This document shows, piece after piece, positions 42,391-54,639 of a DNA stretch of 64,000 nucleotides. The notes beneath the pieces are model-generated. The model did not search any database. It saw only the letters and a program-made list of their open reading frames with translations, and was not told the origin of the DNA. How positions within the stretch are numbered: position 1 is the first letter of the stretch; each line of letters begins with the position of its first letter. A program made the translations under genes and the position numbers. This DNA comes from Apoderus coryli (lineage: Eukaryota > Arthropoda > Insecta > Coleoptera > Attelabidae): assembly GCA_911728435.2 (NCBI GenBank), contig OU452204.1, positions 14,446,001-14,510,000 on the forward strand, written 5' to 3'.

Positions 42391-43480
42391 ATTTGTTATG
42401 ATATTAAATAATTTTGGAACTGCGTTAACTCCACACGTAGAGATGTTCCTCGATGCGACTAGAGCTAGTTCTGGACAGTCCAAATTTCTCGTCTATTTAC
42501 ACTATAAAGATCATTTTCCTGATCGACTGAGTGTGAACCCCGTTAGTTTCAATGATTTGGACATATCAATATCTGAAATTTAGGAAAAACTATCGAGACG
42601 ACCTAAAGAAGAGCCCTGGGCCTCATGGATTGCCTTATCTTTTTTTGTGACAGTGTAGCTTTATGCTGGGTGGTCCCCTGCATATCATTTTCAATGCGTC
42701 CTTAAAGTCTGGGGTGTTCATAAGTCTGGGAAGAAGCATAGTTTCAAGAATTACAGACCCATCAGTATTCTCAGTGTTATTCCTGAGGCATTTGAGAAAA
42801 GCATTATAGGATATCTTCGGCCTCTACTTGATAGGACTATCATCGATGGTTCTTGCCCGGAAAATCAGAAGAATTGAACCTTTTGAAATACAGCAGCTTC
42901 ATCATGGAGGCTCTGGAGTGTGGGTCAGAGGTGCATTCAATATATACAGACTTCTCTAATGCGTTCGACCGTGTCAACCACAATATTTTATTGATGAAAT
43001 TAGCTGAAATCGGAAGTAATGGATATTTTCTCGGATGGATTGGCAGCTACCTTACTGACAGAGTTCAGTACGTTACATCTAACGGGACTTCCCCAGGGAT
43101 CTCACTTGGGACCATTATTATTTAATATATTTATTAATGACATCGCAAAGTGTTTCACTTCTAGTGATTTTCTATTATTCGCTGATGATTTGAAGCGATT
43201 TAGAAGGATAGATAATGCCGATGACTGCCAAAAATTGCAGTCGAATTTCACTGTATTTCATGCATGGTGTACTCAAAATGTGTTGTGTGAGTCATCACTA
43301 AAGTCGGTCGCTATGGTTAAGCATTTGGCAGTCTTACTTGATAGTAGTTTGAGGTTTGATCCGCAAATTTCATCAACGCTTTCAAGAGAAGATCGTTTGG
43401 AATTATATGCAGATTTGGAGGCGCACATTTGCATTGATACGCTGATACATCAACGTCATGCACACAAGCTAGTTTTGCGG
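42390..43480 (+). pseudogene. LINE reverse transcriptase pseudogene
   Basis: RT segments follow one another in different frames: FKNYRPISILSVIPEAFEKS near 42750, VHSIYTDFSNAFDRVNHNIL near 42930, LPQGSHLGPLLFNIFIND near 43080 and the catalytic box FADDLKRF near 43180, then VKHLAVLLDSSLRFD. The order is that of a LINE RT related to the one at 11847-13502. At least three frameshifts are needed, and the conserved GPDG segment is damaged. The sequence after ~43380 no longer looks like LINE. Confidence 0.7.
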
Positions 43481-43730
43481 TAGGAATTCATATTCCCCTT
43501 CTGTCGATGCGAGCAAGACGTTTTTTTTTCATCAGCCGTTTAATAGAACTAATTACGTTTATAATTCGTTTCTGTCTCGTGCAGTGAGAATGGCCGATAA
43601 TGGCGCACAAAATCTGGTATAAAAACATTCCATTTGGAACAAACACCATTGGTCAATAGTTTTAGAAATCACGCATCAGTGCCAGAATAAAAAATTCTTG
43701 AAATCATTTACTTTCAGATGAACAACAATC

Positions 43731-44104
43731 TTTTTTTTTTCTGAAGTAATCCATTTATCGAGGAGTGAATAGTATGATTTGAATAAAACGACGTCTACTC
43801 CACAAAATGATCTATGGTTGGAAATTTGTCAATTATTTCCAAATTTCCAACCATTTAACTATATTTTTTATTAATTTAACAACTCAATTTATTTCCAACA
43901 AGGTGATATGTATAAACGTTTAAATCAAGGTAAAACTGTCTATTAACATTTGTATGAAGTACGACCCTCACATCTGACAATACTGTATAAGGTTCCTTAA
44001 GCCACTGATGATGGACGTGTAGTCCGAAACATGTCTGGCATTTAAAACAAGGTTTTAACGTATATATATAGATCATTTTGTGGAGTAGACGTCATTTTAT
44101 TCAA
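43731..44104 (-). mobile_element. Hammerhead-tail snap-back retroinsertion with TSD
   Basis: A 374-bp insertion between perfect 13-bp repeats ATGAACAACAATC (43718-43730 and 44105-44117). On the minus strand its 3' end is the tail CACTCCTCGATAAATGGATT followed by ACTTCAG and A10, a poly(A) signature of target-primed reverse transcription. Its 5' end is an inverted copy of the internal tail: 43778-43815 pairs with 44068-44105 with one mismatch and includes GACGTCTACTCCAC. An inner hairpin (GGTTGGAAATTTG..AATTTCCAACC) lies next to the 3' arm. Confidence 0.75.
44000..44041 (+). ncRNA. Hammerhead ribozyme motif, GUC type
   Basis: AGCCA, CTGATGA, TGGACGTGTAGTCC (stem II GGAC/GTCC), GAAACATGTC, TGGCA. 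GCCA/TGGC forms a 4-bp stem I with further A-T pairing beyond, and GUC is the preferred cleavage triplet. It sits in the inverted 5' arm of the insertion, so it is antisense to the insertion's poly(A) end. Confidence 0.6.
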
Positions 44105-44119
44105 ATGAACAACAATCAT

Positions 44120-44845
44120 TCATTCCTATGTCCTTGAAAAGCCTCATTTGTATCTAGACCTGTGATGATGAGCAGTATAGCTTTATTCGGTTTAAGAAAT
44201 TAACTCTGTTCTAGCGCAGTTCCGAGACAGTTTGTGAACTGCGTTGAACTGCTTTACACACATAATTTTGTGATGAGAGGCCCCACACATCATGTTTGTC
44301 GAAATGCGTATGTGTAGGAAATAGTCCCAAATCTTGGTCATGAGCTAGGATCGATTTTGACTGTTCTAAACTGTATTAAATTAGTTCAGCAAAACCCGAA
44401 CATTCGTACACTTTTGACAGTCCTAGAACAGTTCTTGTTTAAACCCAAATAAAGCTATCCCTAACTTTTCTATTCTATTTTCTATTTCGTGTTGAAAACG
44501 TATTTGCGTGCTCAATGTAGATAACAATTTGGTAGCTGAATTTTTAATTATTTAACAATTTACTAATCATGAGGATATATAGCGATAAAACATGTGGGTG
44601 CTGGATGATATTAAATAATCGTTTCACACCCTGCTGCAGTAAATGTAGAGATAGCTTTTTAATTAATAAATATTGTTAATGGTTGAATTCTTAACTCAAA
44701 CTCTCGTATATTTTTGGAGCAACATGATGTACAATGCATTTATTTATTACATATGCTAGGGATATTCGTTATTAAATCATTAAAATATATTTTTAATTTG
44801 AATTATCTCTATTTGAGTACTGAATGAAATAATGTGTAGACGTTT
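44120..44845. other. Stretch without recognised features
   Basis: No coding or repeat signal that I can support. It ends at the 3' tail of the next LINE. Confidence 0.4.
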
Positions 44846-45182
44846 TATTCAATTCAATTCAATTTATTTGCTTATACAATTTTTTACAAATTTACAGCAA
44901 AATGTTTGTGTACAATGTAAAATTTAGAAGAACAAAAACAAAAAATATCTATTATAAATACAATCAACAACAACCATAACCACCAAACACCAACCAATAT
45001 AAAATAGGTGTTATGCGATTCATATATTATACTATTACATACCGTGCTATTACCCTGAAAATTAATTAATAGTGAATTTTTTTATATAAAATACGAGAAA
45101 GAGAATAACAATTAAAAAAAAAACAAAAAAATGCATACTACTAGGCCCTATCCAAGATACTTAATATCATAATAATTAACCA

Positions 45183-45970
45183 CTATTCATTAATAAAGAG
45201 GGAGCGTAACTTCAATACATTTTCAATGTGATAACATATCGTCTTAATTGACTTAGTATTACTTTTAGACAGTTCAGTCGTGAAGTCGAGATACGATCTA
45301 AGGAAATACTCGGAACTCTCATTGATACATGACAAGGGGACACATTCGAACAAAACATGCTGGATATATTGGTTGACTTTTAGATTACACACACTACAAA
45401 TCTCCTCACACTGGATCTGATAAGTTATACCACGGACAGACAAACTGAGGAATACTTTGCTCGCCAAACGGAGTTGTGCTATGATCCTAATAAAATTTAT
45501 ATGCATGTCGAGCTGAAGGTATCTCTGACAGGCGGAGCTGGGAATATTAGGCGCAGTATATAGTGGGTAACTCGAAAGCGTGGCCAAATGGAAATCCTCA
45601 CCAGAACACCTGTCCCTAAATTCATCCGAATAGAGCTACTTTTCACTTTTCAGTTGTGCGACTGTCATACGTTCAAACTGGTCACCACGGTCAATATAGT
45701 TAAACATGCATTTCACCTGTGCTGCCCAGTTATATCTGCCATCAACATCCGTGCCAAGTAAGCTTATTTGTCGCAAAAAACATTTTTTAGGAAATCTGGA
45801 GGAGTCCATTAGCATTAGCTTCTGCAATCAATTCAGTGTTAGCTGGAATAGCATAACTGAAAGCTTTACAGTGCCTGTCTCAATTCGAATTAAGTAGTTT
45901 GGGGTTGTTTTAGGCAGTAGGAGCAATCGCTTAAAAAACTGAACTTGCACCCGCTCGATTACATCAGGGT
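45183..45970 (-). pseudogene. LINE ORF2 C-terminal part
   Basis: Two frames (45827-45636 and 45587-45183), separated by a stop, encode the region after RT. The second contains RIIAQLRLASKVFLS and CSVCNLKVNQYIQHVLFEC, a C-x2-C...H-x4-C zinc-finger-like motif typical of LINE ORF2 C-termini. Confidence 0.65.
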
Positions 45971-45980
45971 ATCTAAGACC

Positions 45981-46697
45981 CTATACTACCGCGCAATTCA
46001 TTAATATGCTCAAAATCAGCGAGTTATATAATTGCATTCTGGCTTTCCACGATGTTAGTCGAGAATTCGCCATTAGTCCCAAAACCCTGCCCGTAGCTTG
46101 AGTTGCCTTTGTGGACATAACCGCAGCTGCCTTCGGAAAAAGTGATGAAGCAGAGAAAGTTATCCCCAAGTAAACAAATTCTCTCACCATTTCAATGGGG
46201 TTTGACAAATATTTGAAGTTTCCACTGACAGCCCCAAAACCTCCTCTCTGAAAACACATTATTTTGGTTTTTGCGACATTGACCTCGAGTTTATTAATCT
46301 GACAATAGCTCTCAAGGTTCCTTAAGCAGCGGCTCACCCCAATTTCAGAATCAGAGAGAATAACCAGGACGTCTGCATATAGCAGGATGTTAATGTTTGT
46401 ATCATGGTCAATGCAAACTCCCGTCGACCCATTTTCTTTAAAAAAACATTCTATATCAGCCAAAAATAGTGAAAACAAAAGGGGGCTCAAAGAATCTCCC
46501 TGCAAAACGCCCTGGGTGATACCAAAATTCTTAGTAAATTCATTTTTCATCTTGACTTTAAAAGCAGCACTCTTGTAGAAGTTTATCAGAGTATTAATAA
46601 TATTAGAGGACAGGCCTATGTCGTATAATTTCTGCCACATAAGAGGATGATCTAGCAGGTCAAAGGCTCTACGAAAGTCGACAAATATAGCGAACAC
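45981..46697 (-). pseudogene. LINE reverse transcriptase with altered catalytic box
   Basis: A 238-codon frame with IFVDFRRAFDLLDH at residues 4-17, GVLQGDSLSPLLFSLF at ~63-78 and ILLYADVLVILSDS around 104-117. The catalytic YADD is YADV (residues 107-110), which removes an aspartate essential for metal binding. The QGDSLSPLLFSLFLADIE style differs from the Jockey-like LINEs here and suggests another clade; I cannot name it with certainty. A stop ends the frame before the C-terminal part. Confidence 0.75.
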
Positions 46698-46984
46698 TTT
46701 GCGCTTTTTCCGTCTGAGATGCAGTTGAATTGCGCAACTAAGGTTGTCGAGACAACCCCTACCTTTCCTGAACCTAGACGTTTTATAATAGAATTGATCA
46801 GTCCATATAGTGGGTTAGCTCATTTTATTGCTTTTATGTTGCCACTATCATTGATATGTTACTGTAAATAAATCTTTACCAAAGACAAGTAATGGTAAAA
46901 AACCGAAAACTTAGCTTAGACAAAAGAAAATGATTTTATGTCTCTTATCCCCAAAATTAAATAAAAAAACACTTAAAATTAAGA

Positions 46985-47335
46985 TTTAATTTAGGGGTAT
47001 CTGATACGCTGCGATCTGATGGTCTATTGTGTCCCCCTGTCTTGAGTTACTAACTGTGTCTCAAGTTAGAACTCTCGATCAAGTTCTAGAGCTCTTATGA
47101 TCTCCAGTAGCTTGGTTGGTGTCAGGGACAACACGTCTTCATCTTGCACGATTTTATGCCCCAAGTGTGCCTTGCGTTGGCTTCTGATAGCAGCGCATTC
47201 TGTTACTAGTTGCCATATCTTTCCAAAGGCGACAATGTCCTGTAAGACATCCTGTAAGAATACGTAGCCCGTTCTAACTGAGATCCAAACAGATTTTGGA
47301 TCTTTCATGGACGAAGTTTCCAAGGAATTTATTGG
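46985..47335 (-). pseudogene. LINE ORF2 C-terminal fragment
   Basis: The 85-codon minus-strand frame ends WQLVTECAAIRSQRKAHLG, then LTPTKLLEIIRALEL, the distal zinc-finger and helix pattern (x-L-x2-C-x-A...LG...L-P-x-K-LL) of Jockey/LOA-type ORF2. 3' UTR-like sequence follows to ~46985. There is no RT segment upstream. Confidence 0.5.
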
Positions 47336-47339
47336 ATAG

Positions 47340-48780
47340 TATCAATGTAGGAAGATTTTGCTAGAGTATTGCTTTTTCTGTTTCCTCGTTAATTCTGAAC
47401 CTCTCCTTGCAATTACTAAAACGGTGAAGAAATTATATCAGGTAAAAGTACAGGAACACTAAAAATATTAAAGGAAAAAATAATAAGGGTTGGTACCATT
47501 TTGAACAGTTTTGGACTCTCGCAATTGTTTATTAATTTCTGGGAAGATTGAAATAATGACATATCGGTTTTTGTGGTATCCTGTTCAACATCTTTTAATG
47601 TAAAATAATTACTAAAAAGTTTAGCTAATGCTATTTTTAAATAGATAGTTTTTTTTGCAATACTAAAATTCTAATTTTTTTTATTTTATTTTAAATTATT
47701 CGTGATAATATCATATTGTCACCAAAATTATATACATCTGCGACCTTTTGCTGCCACACATTTATTAAAATGTAAAAATAGTCACGAAACAGCTGCCTAT
47801 TACAAATTGCCCACATTCATATGTATCCAACACATATGAATTTTATTTATTAATTCAAATTGTGGAATTTTACACCATATTATTAAACTGTATTACTTCC
47901 ATGGATGTTGTTGTATTGTTTTGAATTATCAAAAGTCCGGATTTGTAACATATTTTTTTATTCAGTGTGGAAAATTTACTGTAGTTCATATAATATATGA
48001 TTTAAATTATTATAACTTGAAATAGGTGGATCTGTTATCGACATGAATCAAAATTAAATAAATAAACATTTCTATTACGTTGTTCCTCAATATAGAATAG
48101 ACAATTTACATGTAATCTGAAAGTCTTAATAAAAAATGTGCAATAAAGAAGATTACTTGATCATACATTTTAAAATTTTTAGCTTCCAATTCATTCGGAG
48201 CGAAAAATGCCAAAGTTAATCTTTATAATATAAAAACAAAAAATTGCATGTTGTTTCAGTGAAAATGGGGATTAAAAAGGATTAACCTTTGATGATTTTA
48301 CGCAGTACCTATACGCTAATGCTGCTGAATATTATATTATACTAATGTTTATTTTTAAATCTGGATTTTTATTAAATTAAAAAAAGTTAGCGTAATTATC
48401 GCTAGTGATAATTTTGCGAATCATTTCGCGTTCTATGTATGTGAGTTGGTTACACAAATCTTAACCTAACAAAGGGTTGAATTCGTCGAAATGACCTGAA
48501 TCCTTTTTCATTTTTTTATTATTTTTAAGAGAAATTAGTAAGCAATGGCGGCTCGTGAGTTTGGCTTCAGGCGGACGCAAAAATAATATTTAATAATTTA
48601 ATAGACATATTTAGGTAGAATATTTAGCTAATTATAAACAATTTGTTATTTTATTTAAAACAATAATTGTATGAGGTAATATAACCTTCTACCTACTTAC
48701 TTATCTTTTAACATGAAAACCCTTTTTGTATGGTTTTCGAAATTCCTTTAAAAGAACGTGGAACAATTTTGCTACTAGTT
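47340..48780. other. AT-rich stretch without recognised genes
   Basis: AATGGCGGCTCGTGAGTTTG at 48545 resembles a hAT-like end, as at 22672, but a partner was not found. Nothing else is supported. Confidence 0.4.
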
Positions 48781-48784
48781 TCAA

Positions 48785-50115
48785 ATAGTTATTTATTGTA
48801 AAATAAATGCATCCGCGCTACGCAAAAATTATCTGTGTGGAAGGGAGCAGGCAGTTTCATATAACGGCGAAATTTCCAATTTTTTTGCGCTTCGTAAGGG
48901 TGTGCCTCAAGGGTCAATCCTAGGACCCCTTTTGCTTTGTATATATACTTCCAATGCACCAAAGAGTATTTCAAACTGCTAGCAGCATTACTTTGCAGAT
49001 GATGCATAACTATATCTATCTTTTACTCTGGAAGAAGCTCCCATGGCTATTAATTTAATCAGTAACAACCTTGAATCATTTAGAAGGTATGCTGAGGATC
49101 ACTGCTTGAAACTAAATACCGAGAAAACCGTTGCAATACTATTTGGTCGGAAAAACGAAAGAGCCCTATTTTTTAACACTTACACCAATGTTCTGAACGT
49201 GGATGGTTCTGTTGTAGAATTCCGGAAAAAGGTGAGAAATCTTGGTCTAATACTGGATGATGAATTACGTTTCACAGCGCACGTAAGTAACTCTTTACAA
49301 AAGCTTACTTAAATTTGAGGCTTTTATTTCAAAACAGGCATTGTCTACCTTCAAAACTTAAAATATTGTTGTGTGAAACTCGAGTACTATCCCATTTAAA
49401 TCCTTGTGATACAATATACGATCCATGCTTGACAGTAGCTAACAAGGGCCGCATCCAGAAATTGCAGAACTCTTGCCTGAGGCTCATATTCGGAATACGA
49501 AAGTTTGATCGAATCAGCCACACATTGGCCCAAGCTAATTGGATAAATATGCAAGGAAGGCGAAATCTTCACATATCGGTGAGATATTGCTCTATTCTTC
49601 TGAATAAAACGCCTCCATACCTTTACAATAAAATAAAATTTCGAACAGACATCTATAATATCAACATTCGTTTTCCTAATTCACTAAACAGAAATATTCA
49701 AGAGGTCTTATTCTTATACCGTCTCTAAATGCGTGAATTCTTGGACCAATGATTTAAGGAATACTTTTTCAAAATGTGTGTTTAAAAGAAAATGTAATAG
49801 ACTCTTACGACCTTGAAATCTTTTTTTTCATAATAAGGTGGAATGACATATCAAGCTTAATTAATAAGTATAATTTTGAAGATATCTTGTATAGATTGTA
49901 TGCTAAAAGTATTTATTTTATTTTACTGTAATGTTTAGTGAGTGTGCTTTTTCTTTTGTATTTGTTTGTATTTATTAACAACAGCTAACCCGAACAGACG
50001 GTTATATGTAAATGCATAGCACCGTACTGAATCTCGCCCAATTGCGTATATATAAAAAAATGATTTACTTGTTTGTTAAATATGCAATAAAAGACCTTTA
50101 TTATTATTATTATTA
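48785..50115 (+). pseudogene. 5'-truncated LINE, RT to TTA tail
   Basis: It starts within RT with SYNGEISNFFALRKGVPQGS followed by ILGPLL, then the HYFADDAQLY catalytic box in a shifted frame near 48990. A frame at 49043-49312 continues with LNTEKTVAILFG, and 49315-49728 carries SCLRLIFGIRKFDRISHTLA and the PPYLYNKIKFRTD signature shared with 38.9 kb and 13.6 kb. The 3' UTR ends TTTATTATTATTATTATTAA. Two frameshifts or stops make it inactive. Confidence 0.7.
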
Positions 50116-50344
50116 AATATAATTTATAAAGCTATCAGTATAATATGTTCACCACTTTCGCTAATCAGCCTTATTACAAACTTTAATTGTTTTTCGAGCT
50201 ATTTTTATTAAATGTCATGAACCAAATGTCTAAACTAAATAAAAAAATTGGTTGTGTTGCCCCAAAACTTTCCCGACAAGATATACCTAATATAATCAAA
50301 AATATATGACCTGACAAACGAAACAGAATTTTAATAACAATTAT

Positions 50345-50790
50345 TATTATAATTATATTATTTTCATTATTTCCAATAAACTAACGTAACAAACTAACTA
50401 CTTTATTCAAAAATAACACAAAAAAAACATTGCCAGAGCTGGAAATCGAAGCCACAACCTTCCGCATGCGAAGCCAACGCTCTATCAATGTGTTAAAGTA
50501 CTCAAGTACCTACATATTATATTCTTATAAGAATATAGATTCCAACTACCTAACTGGTGAAATTTTAAACGCTATTTTCTCGAGACAAATATCAATGTAA
50601 AGCAGATAAATGATCCCCCTACTGTTATTTGAAAATTTAGCGGTTTTGCCCACCCCTATTACAGGGCTTAAGCGATTTCAACCAAACTCATACACCAAAA
50701 TTTAGCTCAATTGGTTAAAGCGTTTTGGCGCTATCGTTTTTAGCGCGTTCACAATACTTGCCCTATGCGGGAAAGTACAATGATAATGTT
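50345..50790 (-). repeat. Dispersed repeat with tRNA-Ala-like core, copy 2
   Basis: Inverted relative of 35316-35865. The minus strand shows the GGGCAAGTATTGTGAACGCG start, CTGTAATAGGGG, CATTGATAGAGCG, GGCTTCGCATGCGG (anticodon CGC), a T run, and TAGTTTGTTACGTTAGTTTA. The tRNA-like part lies at ~50431-50500. Divergence between copies is moderate. Confidence 0.6.
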
Positions 50791-50799
50791 ATCTTTAGA

Positions 50800-52685
50800 A
50801 CCCAAAGCTTGGAAAAGTAGTTCAGCTACTTTTAAGTAGTTTTAATGTCGAGTATAAATAATGCTTTTATTTGAATCATATCCATCATTTTTAAAATTTT
50901 GAGCTCAGTTTAATTTATTTCCAATTAAAGTATATAAATCTATTTTTTCTGTAACATAAATTCTTCTCTCCAAAATTTCTGAATTCCATTACTTTTCTAC
51001 GTACGGAATTTACTTTATTTAGTGCATGTATTAACATTAACATGTTTTAACATTAACAAAACTAACTGACAAGCCGAAAGAGTTACAGCATTTTTTGTAA
51101 TACATTTAGTTTTTCAGGAGGTGATTCCACTGAGGATGCCACCCTCTTCAGTGGCGTAGCCATCAAATTTATTAGAGAGTTAAGTTTCGGAAATTAAAAA
51201 ACAAAATAATATATTTAGGCATAGTCAAAGTGTCTCAAAAAATCAACGAAACAATAAAAAAGGAAATATACTTAAAACAAACACAACATAACCAAAATAA
51301 AAAAATTCGAATCCTTTTATAGGATACAAAAAAAAACCAATACGGATAATAAAGAAAGATATTCAAAATAAAAAATAAATTCGGATTATCTATTTCATCG
51401 CGCGATGTATTAAGAATCAAAGCTTTGCATGAATTTTGACTAAATAAACTCATAGGTAGGTAGATACATTTTGCTAGTTATTAATTTTGGGTGATGATGG
51501 TGTGTCAACTTCCTCTCTCGTTAGAGAGTTGGCTTAGTCTTTTGATTCTCCTGTTAAAAAAATCGCGAAGAATCCAGACTAAAGTGCATTCATTGTGTTC
51601 TTTAACATTTGGGAGACGAATTTAACGGTTTCACACTGTTTTTGATGTAGATCTTCATTCCTAATATCAGAAAACATTGTTATTGATCAAAAAATTTGCG
51701 AAATGATGATTCTGAAAGATCTTTTCTAAAATAATCACAACAATGCAATGCTGGCCGCTTTTAGAGAGAAACTCATTATGGAATCTTGAGCTAAAAACCA
51801 TTTTTGTGATTAAACACTTTGTATGTTTTAGATTTTAATGAAAATCGACAAGTTAGGGGAGAAATCAAGGCTTGGTCTTCTGTTTCTTTATATTATCCGC
51901 TTATATGAAACAAGAAAATTAATAATAATTTTATATTCCAATACGTAACCATAACGAGAAGTCATTTTACTGTTATAATAAAATCGGGCGTGCAATTATT
52001 TTTCTCGTTCATTATTTTTGCTCATCTCCCTTGGGAAAGTTTCAGAGATATATTATCAGGGGGCAAGAAAGAAAAAGTACGAACATCTAATTGGCTTTAA
52101 TCTGTATAATGTTACGGTCTTAAAAAAAAGAAGAGCGAATACCTAAATTAAATTCTCACTTTTGCTCTTTTGTTCCTGTTTTGTGGATATAGCAGAGATT
52201 CAATAACAAGGATTCTTTTAATACTTTTGCTGAAATGGAACCGGATAAGAAAAGAACAATAAGTGACACTTGCGGAGGGTTTAGGGAGGGTTATATATAC
52301 TTTTTTCCGGTAAATTATTACAAACTGGGGCTTGAGGCAACGGGAAATGTGTTGAGGGGATAAGAAAAACTTTTTGTTCTGTAGATCAATGATTAGAAGT
52401 TGAAAGTGTGGATGCGTTTTTTGTTCGGATATATAAGGTTATCGCTGTTATCTGATATTAAAAGGTTTATTGATCCCGTCAGCGAAGTTTTGGACGTCAC
52501 AAATTAGCCAGTGGCGGCGTGTGCTGGTTATTCTATGCTTTAATAAAAGTAGAATTTCAATCTCTTCATCTACATAACGAATAATACCTCTTTTATCCAG
52601 GTTACTTTGTCTTTGGTTACACAACGAAATAGATAAGAGTAATTCTATTTTAGTCGTATATAGTCATCTGATAAAGTGTGCTTTA
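50800..52685. other. Stretch without recognised genes
   Basis: CTTCAGTGGCGTAGCCATC at 51144 is hAT-MITE-like. No coding frame shows similarity; the 51235-51453 frame is a low-complexity Phe/Ile-rich shadow of AT-rich DNA. Confidence 0.4.
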
Positions 52686-52690
52686 TTTCT

Positions 52691-52727
52691 AAAGTAGTCC
52701 ATGATAACGAGGAGTCAGCTCCACAAA
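52691..52727 (-). mobile_element. Tail-only remnant of hammerhead-tail element
   Basis: The minus strand reads TTTGTGGAGCTGACTCCTCG then ATGGACTACTTT. Both conserved tail blocks are present but the variable stretch between them is deleted. No HHR follows upstream. Confidence 0.5.
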
Positions 52728-53018
52728 TTAATTAAAAATGATAGGGAAATTTTTTTTAATGTTACTTGAAAATGAGGCTTCCACCAGGTCCTGATCAAAA
52801 CCAGAGTATTTCATATGTTAATAGGTTCGTTCCAATTCCCGGTTTTCGTATCGTCATGAAACTGTTTCGGAACTGTTAGGATCGATTGCAGGCGCATGCG
52901 TGGACCTGGCACGGTTTTATTTCAGTAAAGAAAAGATAGGTTGTTGGAACAGAAAAACGCTGAATTATTTTTAAAGTGTCGAAATTATAATTAATTTTAA
53001 GTTTTCTGATTACGTATA

Positions 53019-54064
53019 CAGGGTGTCCAAAAAACATTCCCCACCCTTTGGGGGTAAAATCTACGACCCAAAATGAGACGAAAATCACTTATGTCAAAAT
53101 TTTGAAAAATGACTCCTTATGAAATTATGACCATTTTGAATATTGAAATTAGACAAATATTTCACTTGGAATTAAAAATTTAAATCTGGTCATCTTGACA
53201 AAAACAGATTCATGCAAAGAGAAAATCTGCATCCTTATCATATAAAGCCGATTCAAGAATTGCATCCTGGGGATACTGAGTTGCGCTTATGATTTTGTAG
53301 ATTTTTTTTAATTGAAGCAAGAAGTGTTCAATCAGCACAATTTGCATTGTTGAAATTACGAAAATCAGCACCAAATTAGAGAATCACATAAGCAAGCACG
53401 CTGGAGCTTAAATGTGTGGCTTTGTCTGTTGGGAAATAGGATAATAGAACCACAGTTTCTACCTAGGATACCAAACGCTGAAAACTATGCCAATTTTTGC
53501 GATAGCAGATTACCAACTCTTCTGGAAGAAGTTCCTTTAGTACAGCCGCCAAATATTGTATTTCAATATGATGGTGCACCTGCCCGTTATTCTCGAAATG
53601 TTTGAGAGATATTAAATCGACGTTTTCTCAACCAATGGATCGATCGTGGAGGACCTATTTCTTAGCCTCCTAGGTCCCCGGATCTCAACCCAATAGACTT
53701 TTGGCATTGGGGTTATTTGAAAAATACGGTTTACCATGTCCTACCCAACAGTGAAGATGATGTTATTGTTCGCATTTATGGAGCTTTAGCACAAATTACA
53801 AGCGAAGCCGTGTAGAAAACAATTATTGAATAAAATAGTGAGGATTTCGAACACTTGCCTTTGTAAATTGAAATGTTTTTGTTTTATTATGTGTTTAGTT
53901 AATAAATAATTTGATTTGAACATTTGATTTTATTTTCGAAAATTACTTCATTTTAATATTCAATTTCATAAGGAGACATTTTTCGAAATTTTGACATAAA
54001 TGATTTTTGTCTTATTTTTGGTCATACATTCTACCCTCAAAGGGTGTGGAATGCTTCTTGCGAC
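53019..54064 (+). mobile_element. Mariner-type transposon remnant with long TIRs
   Basis: The left end TACAGGGTGTCC and the inverted right end share ~100 bp (for example CCACCCTTTGRGGGTA, then TTATGTCAAAATTT and CTCCTTATGAAATT). TA flanks both ends (53017-53018 and 54065-54066). A transposase remnant lies inside in plus orientation. Confidence 0.75.
53400..53870 (+). pseudogene. Mariner-type transposase, catalytic part
   Basis: The frame from 53414 has RIIEPQFLPR and IVFQYDGAPARYSRNV, the second-aspartate motif, then a TGA stop. The reading continues with FLNQWIDRGGPIS, then a stop, then PPRSPDLNPIDFWHWGYLKN, the third catalytic region, in which D is expected in mariner types. Three in-frame stops but few frameshifts, so decay is moderate. 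Confidence 0.75.
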
Positions 54065-54069
54065 TAAAT

Positions 54070-54610
54070 AAATAAAAAGTGCCATTTTAACTTCTTATTT
54101 ATTTAGTTATTATCACAACATAGATCTTTATTAGGTATTATGTAGGTTTGGTAACTCCAGAATTTATATGCACTATATACCTATCAACATAAGAAATAAT
54201 AACACAACCTATGACATTAAAAATCAACCTACATAACCTAAAAATCGGTCCCCCTAGCCGCTAGTTCGTAGATGAGCAACGACTATGGTACTCTGACGAG
54301 CTCATAATAAGAGCGAAACCAATTCGTCAGTATCTGTCGACCCATGGCTCGGTCTGGTTCTACTGAATTAGATTGAGGTTCTGCCAAATTAAACAAAATC
54401 CCTAGTGTAGGTAAAACCAGTCATTTTGTCCGCGATGCCACGAAATTATTTTTCACTATTTTCTATTTTGTTTGTATCTTTAATATTTTTTTAACTGTTG
54501 CAATATGGAGACCATTCGAACATGATAATTTAAACTGTAGTGGAGAATTTAAAAATAAAGATTTACATGTGCAGTGTCAAAAATTAATTTTATGTAGGTA
54601 TGTATCAGTG
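54070..54610. other. Stretch without recognised features
   Basis: AT-rich DNA between two transposon remnants; no coding signal. Confidence 0.4.
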
Positions 54611-54639
54611 CCTTAAAAACGAACATGAAGAAGAATGTG

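Larger units (their letters stand above)
44848..46800 (-). mobile_element. 5'-truncated LINE with GAATT-repeat tail
   Basis: RT and C-terminal ORF2 parts, a ~330-bp 3' UTR and a 3' end AAATAAATTGAATTGAATTG. The pentamer tail differs from the TTA tails of the other LINEs, so this is another family. The 5' edge is near 46800, just upstream of the RT segment. Confidence 0.75.
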
